From NCBI GenBank assembly GCA_041432705.1, contig JAPWAE010000009.1:42830-106829 (forward strand): a stretch of DNA of 64,000 nucleotides, read 5' to 3'. This DNA comes from Pauljensenia sp018375675 (GTDB lineage Bacteria > Actinomycetota > Actinomycetes > Actinomycetales > Actinomycetaceae). A program made the translations under genes and the position numbers. The stretch's first letter is position 1. Each line of letters opens with the position of its first letter. Shown here in pieces: positions 58,541-64,000 of this stretch. Below the pieces are notes generated by a model. The model worked only from the letters and a program-made list of their open reading frames with translations. It was not told the DNA's origin and did not search any database.

Positions 58541-58717
58541 TGTGCACATATTGTGGATAACCTGTGCACAACGCCGACGACGCCTGTGCACAACGTGAAA
58601 TGACCGATCTGTCAGGGCAGATATGCTCATCACAGTCACATGATTGTCATTCATTGGGCCGTCTAGAATTTCCCAGTGCAGGGCTTTCCACAAGCCTGTG
58701 CACACATTGTGGAAAAG
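58541..58717. promoter_or_regulatory. DnaA-box-like cluster upstream of dnaB
   Basis: TTGTGGATAA (58551-58560) is a perfect reverse DnaA box (TTATCCACA). Near matches are TTTCCACAA (58685-58693) and TTGTGGAAAA (58707-58716). Between and around them, TGTGCAC occurs five times, three of them as CCTGTGCACA. The sites fill the dnaB/MATE divergent gap. Either DnaA regulates dnaB here or the region is origin-related; alone it is too small for a typical oriC. Confidence 0.6.
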
Positions 58718-58729
58718 AATCGGAGTGTC

Positions 58730-60103
58730 ATGACGAGTACACAGGGACCCAGCGACCCAACCTCACCCGCGAAGCGTGAGGGGGACCCGGCCTCGTCTAC
58801 CCCGACGATCACCACGCGGATGATCCTGGCGCTCGCGCTGCCCTCTCTGGGGGCCCTCATTGCGGAGCCTCTGTTCACCGTCATTGACTCCACGATGGTG
58901 GGCCATCTGGGAACCCCGCAGCTGGCGGGCCTGGGCATCGCGTCGACCGTGCTGAACACGGCGGTCGGGCTGTTCATCTTCCTGGCCTATTCGACGACAT
59001 CCCTGGCGGGCCGGCACCTGGGGGCCGGGCGACGCGACCTTGCGATCCGCTCGGGGGTCGAGGCCATGTGGCTGGCGGGAGGCCTCGGCGCCCTCGCCGC
59101 GATCCTCCTGGCCGTCTTCGCCTCTCCCCTGCTCACCTGGCTGGGGGCCGACGCGGCCACCATGCCGCACGCCCTGGCCTACCTGCGCGCATCCGCGCCC
59201 GGCCTCATCGGCATGTTCGTCGTCCTGGCGGCCACGGGCACCCTGCGCGGGTTGCAGGACACGCGCACCCCCCTGGTCGCGGCGTCCGTGGGCGCGGCCT
59301 TCAACGCGCTGGCCAACTGGGTGCTCATGTACCCCCTCGACCTGGGGGTGGCGGGTTCCGGCCTGGGCACCGCGATCACGCAGACGCTCATGGCGGCGTT
59401 CCTCGGGTGGATGATCGTGCGCGCCGCCCGCCGCGAGGGCGTGAGCCTGCGCCCCTCCACGGACGGCCTGTTCGGCGCGGCGCTCGAGGGCGCGCCTCTG
59501 CTCGTACGCACCCTCGCGCTGCGCGTCGCGCTCCTCGCGACCCTGAGCGCGGTCACCGCGATCTCCACCCAGGCCCTGGCCGCCCACCAGATCGTGTGGA
59601 CCCTGTGGACGTTCGCCGCCTACGTGCTCGACGCGCTCGCAATCGCCGCCCAGGCGCTCGCCGGGTTCACGACCGGCACGGGCGAGCGCGGCGCCATGCG
59701 CCCCCTTCTGCGCACCCTGTCGCGCTGGGGCATCGGCTTCGGCGTCGCAGTCGGCGTCGCTCTGGCGATCACCGCGCCCTGGATCACGCGCATCTTCACG
59801 ACCGACCAGACCGTCATCGACTACGCAACCGTCGCCATCATCGTCGGCGCGCTCTTCCAGCCGGTCGCCGGCTACGTGTTCCTCCTCGACGGCGTCCTCA
59901 TCGGCGCGGGCCGAGGCCGCTACCTGGCCGTCGCCGGCATCGTCAACCTGGTCGTCTACGCGCCACTCCTGTGGGTCATCGCCCACTCCACCGCGCTCAC
60001 GGCGCGCCCCTCGCTGGCCCTCGCGATGGTCTGGCTCGCCTACTCGGCCGTCTACACGGGCATGCGGGCCCTCACCAACGGGCTCGGCGCCCGCTCGCTC
60101 TAG
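58730..60103 (+). CDS. MATE-family multidrug/cation exporter (DinF subgroup)
   Basis: 457 aa. ATG at 58730 with CGGAG upstream. Twelve TM helices in two halves; ALPSLGALIAEPLFTVIDSTMVGHLGTPQLAGLGIAST is the first-helix signature of DinF-type MATE proteins. Exports drugs or DNA-damage metabolites in exchange for H+ or Na+. Transcribed away from dnaB across the DnaA-box-like region. Confidence 0.9.
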   Translation: MTSTQGPSDPTSPAKREGDPASSTPTITTRMILALALPSLGALIAEPLFTVIDSTMVGHLGTPQLAGLGIASTVLNTAVGLFIFLAYSTTSLAGRHLGAGRRDLAIRSGVEAMWLAGGLGALAAILLAVFASPLLTWLGADAATMPHALAYLRASAPGLIGMFVVLAATGTLRGLQDTRTPLVAASVGAAFNALANWVLMYPLDLGVAGSGLGTAITQTLMAAFLGWMIVRAARREGVSLRPSTDGLFGAALEGAPLLVRTLALRVALLATLSAVTAISTQALAAHQIVWTLWTFAAYVLDALAIAAQALAGFTTGTGERGAMRPLLRTLSRWGIGFGVAVGVALAITAPWITRIFTTDQTVIDYATVAIIVGALFQPVAGYVFLLDGVLIGAGRGRYLAVAGIVNLVVYAPLLWVIAHSTALTARPSLALAMVWLAYSAVYTGMRALTNGLGARSL

Positions 60104-60244
60104 CCTTTCGACGAGGCCGGGGCCGGCCTCGTGCGCACCCCCGGTTCCGCGCGGGGTTCGGTGTCCCGGTGGGGTGGACCCAGGCCTCGTCCCGAGGAGC
60201 CCGATCGTGACCGGAAACGCCCTAGCGAAGACGCTGCCACCCGT

Positions 60245-60368
60245 GTAAAGTGGGTAGCTGGACTATCCGCACCCGCGGCCGGTCCAGCAGGCCCTCACGG
60301 GCCATACGCAACGCCCTCCTGTCACGGACCGTCCGTGACCGTAAAGACCATAGGAGGTGGGAACCAAC
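60245..60368 (+). promoter_or_regulatory. rpsF leader with possible S6:S18 autoregulatory hairpin
   Basis: TAAAGT (60245-60250) is a likely -10. The leader holds GTCACGGA-CCG-TCCGTGAC (60321-60339), a perfect 8-bp stem closed by a CCG triloop. The bacterial S6:S18-binding leader motif has a conserved CCG, so this is a candidate feedback site. AGGAGGTG (60352-60359) precedes the GTG start. Confidence 0.5.
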
Positions 60369-60659
60369 GTGCGTAACTACGAACTGATGGTGATCCTCGA
60401 TCCTTCGATCGACGAGCGCACCGTCGCCCCCATGATGGAGAAGTACCTGGCACCCGTGGCTGCCAACGGCGGATCCGTCGAGAACGTTGACGTCTGGGGC
60501 AAGCGCCGCCTTGCTTACGACATCCTCAAGCGTTCTGAGGGCATCTACGTCGTCATCGACATGACCACGACCCCCGAGGTCGCTCTCGAGATCAACCGCC
60601 GCATGGGCATCGACGAGACCATTCTCCGTACGAAGCTCCTGCGCCCCGACGCTCACTGA
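60369..60659 (+). CDS. rpsF: 30S ribosomal protein bS6
   Basis: 96 aa from a GTG at 60369 (VRNYELMVILDPSIDERTV). Typical S6: YELMVI, VDVWGKRRLAYDILKRSEGIYVV, NRRMGIDETILRTKLLRPDAH. Assembles with S18 in the central domain of 16S rRNA. First gene of the rpsF-ssb-rpsR-rplI operon. Confidence 0.97.
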   Translation: MRNYELMVILDPSIDERTVAPMMEKYLAPVAANGGSVENVDVWGKRRLAYDILKRSEGIYVVIDMTTTPEVALEINRRMGIDETILRTKLLRPDAH

Positions 60660-60694
60660 GCCGACACCACACCCTCTAAGCCCGAGGAGCCGAC

Positions 60695-61261
60695 ATGGCC
60701 GGAGATACCGTCATCACTGTCATCGGTAACCTGACCGCTGACCCCGAACTGCGTTGGACGCAGTCCGGCGCCGCGGTCGCCGATTTCACGGTGGCCTCCA
60801 CCCCCCGAACCTACGACCGTAACGCCGGTGAGTGGCGCGACGGCGACACCCTCTTCATGCGCTGCTCCGTGTGGCGCGAGACCGCTGAGAACGTCGCCGA
60901 GTCGCTGCGTAAGGGCATGCGCGTCATCGTTCAGGGTCGCCTCACCCAGCGCTCGTACGACACCCAGCAGGGTGAACGTCGCACGGTCGTTGAGCTGCAG
61001 GTCGACGAGGTCGGCCCCTCCCTGCGCCGCGCACGCGCGCAGGTCACCCGCACCGCCCCCTCCGGTGGCGGCGGCTACCAGTCCGACAACCGCGGCCAGC
61101 AGGGCGCGCCCCAGCAGGGCGGCGGTTACGGCGGCGGCCAGGGTGGATATGGCCAGGGTGGCGCCAACTACGGCGCACCGACCGGCGGCTCCCCCGAGGA
61201 TCCGTGGCGCTCCGCCCCCGCTGGCGGCGCCACCTCCTTCGGCGACGAGCCCCCGTTCTAA
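60695..61261 (+). CDS. ssb: Single-stranded DNA-binding protein
   Basis: 188 aa. OB fold 1-110 (VITVIGNLTADPELRWTQSGAAVADFTVAST, DTLFMRCSVWRETAENVAESLRKGMRVIVQGRL). Gly/Gln/Tyr-rich linker (GGGYQSDNRGQQ, GGYGGGQGGYGQGG). Acidic tip ends FGDEPPF, the docking site for partner proteins. Located between rpsF and rpsR as usual. Confidence 0.97.
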   Translation: MAGDTVITVIGNLTADPELRWTQSGAAVADFTVASTPRTYDRNAGEWRDGDTLFMRCSVWRETAENVAESLRKGMRVIVQGRLTQRSYDTQQGERRTVVELQVDEVGPSLRRARAQVTRTAPSGGGGYQSDNRGQQGAPQQGGGYGGGQGGYGQGGANYGAPTGGSPEDPWRSAPAGGATSFGDEPPF

Positions 61262-61355
61262 AGTCGCGCGCCCCGGCACCTACGCCGGATAGCGCCACGT
61301 CGAAGACAACACGCTTGGGGCGGCACAGTCCGCCCGGATTCACTAGGAGACCATC

Positions 61356-61598
61356 ATGGCGAAGCCCCAACTTCGCAACAAGCCCATCAAGAAGAAGGCC
61401 AACCCGCTGAAGTCGGCCAAGATCGAAAAGATCGACTACAAGGACACCGCTCTGCTGCGTAAGTTCATCTCGGACCGCGGCAAGATCCGCGCCCGCCGCG
61501 TGACCGGTGTTTCCACCCAGGAGCAGCGCAAGATTGCTCGCGCCGTCAAGAACGCGCGTGAGATGGCTCTGCTGCCCTACTCCACGACCGGCCGCTGA
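61356..61598 (+). CDS. rpsR: 30S ribosomal protein bS18 (Cys-free form)
   Basis: 80 aa. LRKFISDRGKIRARRVTGVSTQEQRKIARAVKNAREMALLPY is the conserved S18 core. The N-terminus KPIKKKANPLKSAKIEKIDYKD has no Cys pair, so this is the zinc-independent C-minus type. GGAGACC precedes the ATG. A Cys-containing paralogue could exist elsewhere. Confidence 0.96.
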   Translation: MAKPQLRNKPIKKKANPLKSAKIEKIDYKDTALLRKFISDRGKIRARRVTGVSTQEQRKIARAVKNAREMALLPYSTTGR

Positions 61599-61619
61599 TA
61601 AGGGAAGGACACAGCTGAT

Positions 61620-62078
61620 ATGGCTACCACGAAACTGATCCTCACCCACGACGTCCCCAACCTCGGCCACGCCGGCGAGGTCGTCGAGGTCAAGGCTGGC
61701 TACGCCCGCAACTACCTGGTCCCCCGCGGCTTCGCCGCCAAGTGGACCGCCGGCGCGCAGAAGCAGATCGACCAGATCGCCGCTGCTCGTCGCCGCCACG
61801 AGATCGCCACGATCGACGACGCTCGCGCAGTGCGCGACGCCCTCCAGGGTGCCGTTGTCGAGATCTCCGGCAAGGTTGGCAACTCCGGCCGCCTGTTCGG
61901 CGCCGTCTCCGCTGCTGCGATCGCTGACGCGGTCAAGGAGCAGCTGGGCCAGACCATCGATCGTCGTCGCGTCATCATCGCCTCGCCCATCAAGGCCGTT
62001 GGCGACTACACGGTGACCGTCGGCCTGCACCCCGAGGTGTCCGCGAACCTCAAGGTCCGCGTTTCCGCCGCGAAGTGA
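61620..62078 (+). CDS. rplI: 50S ribosomal protein bL9
   Basis: 152 aa. Starts TKLILTHDVPNLGHAGEVVEVKAGYARNYLVPRGFA, the bL9 N-domain signature. A long connecting helix and the C-domain with KVGNSGRLFGAVSAAAIADAVKEQ follow. End of the operon; terminator 30 nt later. Confidence 0.97.
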   Translation: MATTKLILTHDVPNLGHAGEVVEVKAGYARNYLVPRGFAAKWTAGAQKQIDQIAAARRRHEIATIDDARAVRDALQGAVVEISGKVGNSGRLFGAVSAAAIADAVKEQLGQTIDRRRVIIASPIKAVGDYTVTVGLHPEVSANLKVRVSAAK

Positions 62079-62108
62079 AGGCTTCACGCATCGGTTGAAT
62101 GCTGAAGG

Positions 62109-62146
62109 GTTGGCCCCCGCTCATGCGAGCGGGGGCCAACTTTTTT
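62109..62146 (+). terminator. Intrinsic terminator of the rpsF operon
   Basis: GTTGGCCCCCGCTC, loop ATGC, GAGCGGGGGCCAAC, then TTTTTT. Confidence 0.95.
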
Positions 62147-62352
62147 GCTGCCTGCGGGGGAGAAGCTCTGACGGTTGGAAGCAACGCCCGAGCACCACCA
62201 TCCACTCGAACGAGCACTCGCAATCGGGAGATAATAGTCCCATCAGCGACACCCATCGAACACTCGGGGATTGAGATCACTGCTTCCCAGTTCGTCGATC
62301 GCTTCTGCAGCAGAATCTTCGATCGCCTCGACAACAAGGGCAGGTACCACTG
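62147..62352. other. Intergenic; promoter of the repeat protein
   Basis: No gene seen. GATAATAGT (62230-62238) is a possible -10. An in-frame stop at 62272 and the lack of start codons after it make 62353 the only sensible start for the next gene. The upstream DNA shows no trace of a NACHT P-loop domain. Confidence 0.4.
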
Positions 62353-64000
62353 ATGTCCACTCCCTCACCCGCACCTCAAGGTCCCCTCTCCGCAGGCGCA
62401 GTCCGGCGAATCCTCGGCAGCCTCGAAGACCCCACGCAGGGAAATGCGAATACCGCGCGCGCGATCTGCGATCTTTTCAACGACGGCGAGCACAGCCTCA
62501 TCCCCGAGCGCACAATCCAGCTCATGACCCACCTGGCGTGGCAGGTCTGGCGCTCAGAATCTAGGACATGGCCGGCAGCACGCTGGATGGACACATGGAT
62601 GGCCCAATTCCTTCACGCCCACCCCAACACGGAACTGGACGACAAGGAATACATGCTCGACCAATGGACAATCGCGACCTTCCTGGTGCGCCACGGGGAT
62701 GACTTCTCCTTCATCCACTCCTCTCTGCTGGAGTACTTCCTGGCCAAGCGCCTCGCCGACTCACTCGAGGCCGAATCAGAAGATGAAGCTCTTGCCGCCT
62801 GGGACCTCACCCGCCCCAGCGACGAAGCCTTCGCGTTCTTCGCGGAGCTTATCGACCGCCTGTCCGCACCCGCGCAACGCCGGGTACTCGCCCGCCTCGA
62901 GCACATTGGGACGCACGCAAGCGCAAGTGCCCGAGCGAATGTCTTTGCCTACACCCTGCACGCACTCGAGAAGGATGCGCCCCACCCGCGTCCCGACGCC
63001 CTCAACCTAGCGAACACCGACTTGCGCGGCTGGACCATCGGATACAAGACAACAACCCTCAACCTCGCTGGGGTCTCGCTCCGAGGTGCCCGCTTGGACA
63101 ACGCCCACATCCGCCATGCCCACATAGACGGTGCCGATGCCACCGGAGCCTCCATGCAGCGCACGCTCCTCGAGCACTGCACCCTGACACAAGCCAACCT
63201 CGAGGAAGCCGACCTAGCCGGAACGATCTTCCGCCACTGCGACATGGAAGGAGCCTCCCTCGACAAAGGCAAGCGCTATCGCACCCAACTCCTCCACTCG
63301 ACCGGCTACCACCTGGAACTCTCCAACGTCCTGACCGCACCCCTCACGGAGCACGACAGGCTTCGCCTTCTCCCCGAAGCACAGATCCTCGGCGGCCACT
63401 CCGACCACGTGCATAGGCTGACTTGGTCGCCTGACGGCGCCCACATCCTCACAGGATCCGGCGACGGTACCGCTCGCATCTGGGACGCCACCACCGGAGA
63501 CAACACCCTCACACTCACAACGAACAGTGACGTCAAAGCGGTGAAGTGGTCACCCAACGGCACACACATCCTCACAACATCCGAAGACGGCACGGCCCTG
63601 ATCTGGGACGCCGCCACCGGAGACAACACCCTCACACTCAACCACGAACGTATCATCACTAGGGCAGCCTGGTCACCCAACAGCACCCGCATCCTCACAG
63701 GATCCGCAGACGGTACCGCTCGCATCTGGGACGCCACCACCGGAGACAACACACTCACACTCACCCACACCGACTGGACCCCTGCGGTGGCGTGGTCACC
63801 CGACGGCACACACGTCCTCATACGATCCGACGACAGCACCGTCCGCATCTGGGATACCACCAGCGGAAACAACACACTCACACTCAAGCACAAAAATGCC
63901 GTCAGAGCGGTTGCCTGGTTACCCGACGGCACACACGTCATCACACGATCCGGCAGTACCGCCCGCATCTGGGACACCACCACCGGAAACAACACACTCA
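62353..64000 (+). CDS. NACHT-type C-terminal half with pentapeptide and WD40 repeats (3' end outside window)
   Basis: At least 549 aa, open at the window edge. Residues 1-190: helical segment with winged-helix features seen after NACHT/STAND ATPase domains (LMTHLAWQVWRSESRTWP; FSFIHSSLLEYFLAKRLADSL). About 215-315: pentapeptide repeats (LNLANTDLRGW, LAGVSLRGARLDNAHI, ANLEEADLAGTIF). From about 350: WD40 repeats of 41 aa (WSPDGTHILTGSxDGTARIWDATTGDNTLTL), five seen, highly alike in DNA. No P-loop ATPase precedes the start, so it is either a truncated STAND protein or one that works without ATPase. Confidence 0.75.
   Translation, partial: MSTPSPAPQGPLSAGAVRRILGSLEDPTQGNANTARAICDLFNDGEHSLIPERTIQLMTHLAWQVWRSESRTWPAARWMDTWMAQFLHAHPNTELDDKEYMLDQWTIATFLVRHGDDFSFIHSSLLEYFLAKRLADSLEAESEDEALAAWDLTRPSDEAFAFFAELIDRLSAPAQRRVLARLEHIGTHASASARANVFAYTLHALEKDAPHPRPDALNLANTDLRGWTIGYKTTTLNLAGVSLRGARLDNAHIRHAHIDGADATGASMQRTLLEHCTLTQANLEEADLAGTIFRHCDMEGASLDKGKRYRTQLLHSTGYHLELSNVLTAPLTEHDRLRLLPEAQILGGHSDHVHRLTWSPDGAHILTGSGDGTARIWDATTGDNTLTLTTNSDVKAVKWSPNGTHILTTSEDGTALIWDAATGDNTLTLNHERIITRAAWSPNSTRILTGSADGTARIWDATTGDNTLTLTHTDWTPAVAWSPDGTHVLIRSDDSTVRIWDTTSGNNTLTLKHKNAVRAVAWLPDGTHVITRSGSTARIWDTTTGNNTL

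Noticed and set aside
58541..58717. Chromosomal replication origin
   Set aside because: Only one perfect DnaA box, no AT-rich unwinding region, no dnaA/dnaN neighbour; kept as a DnaA-box-like regulatory cluster only.
63306..63995. 229-codon minus-strand frame with regular VSVLSPVVASQMRAV-type repeats
   Set aside because: It is the antisense of the WD40 repeats; the regularity reflects the plus-strand repeat units.

Overview
The window is high-GC, densely coded actinobacterial DNA. Gene content and protein style fit the Actinomyces/Schaalia group (family Actinomycetaceae): a Cys-lacking bS18, SPC-motif metal ATPase with CmtR-type sensor, duplicated type VII-like proteases, several leaderless genes with a -10 box about 6 nt before the start codon, and a dnaB / rpsF-ssb-rpsR-rplI block. 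The genus assignment is inference; no rRNA is present to confirm it. One tRNA gene (Leu, anticodon CAG) is visible.

Layout. 1-5.7 kb: start of a cyclophilin gene, a small membrane protein, then a type VII secretion-like cluster (ESX-like helical protein, long Gly/Ala-rich protein, two tandem subtilases). 5.7-11.4 kb: a run of small, mostly Pro/Gln-rich membrane proteins plus a HAD phosphatase and a Lys/Ala/Asp-repeat peptide. 11.5-13.6 kb: FtsX-type ABC exporter. 13.7-17.3 kb: an S-adenosylhomocysteine hydrolase-like protein next to a nucleoside-type deaminase and a DUF985 cupin. 17.5-20.1 kb: polar amino-acid ABC importer. 20.5-21.4 kb: DUF1778/GNAT toxin-antitoxin. 21.4-24.4 kb: lipoprotein, alpha/beta hydrolase, nitroreductase and an unknown protein. 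24.4-25.6 kb: an AbiF-type HEPN protein preceded by two tandem structured RNA copies, each with its own promoter. 25.6-29.7 kb: DASS transporter, cyclic-nucleotide-domain histidine kinase and single-domain response regulator. 29.8-33 kb: acquired Cd/Pb-type efflux pair and mobilisation-like remnants. 33-34.5 kb: a non-coding island of inverted-repeat modules. 34.7-37.7 kb: ECF transporter with an S-component fused to two ATPases. 37.8-42 kb: 5'-nucleotidase and an iron-siderophore-type ABC importer. 42-43 kb: cold-shock protein and small membrane protein. 43.7-46.3 kb: ESX-like protein, a WXG-calpain protease effector and two tandem putative immunity proteins. 46.4-54.9 kb: the haem cluster hemE-hemY-hemC-hemD-hemB-hemL, divergent from hemA. 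55.9-57 kb: a second copy of the inverted-repeat island. 57-62.1 kb: dnaB, MATE exporter, rpsF-ssb-rpsR-rplI. 62.3-64 kb: a protein with a NACHT-type C-terminal half, pentapeptide and WD40 repeats that runs off the window.

The candidates for something new are: (1) a family of intergenic hairpin modules, with at least seven unrelated arm sequences, most of them around a similar A-rich/T-rich core, arranged in the same order in two islands; (2) the AbiF/RNA pair; (3) the calpain-type type VII effector with its tandem immunity proteins; (4) a possible S-inosylhomocysteine-type SAH salvage pair; (5) a mosaic tandem duplication of mycosin-like proteases.
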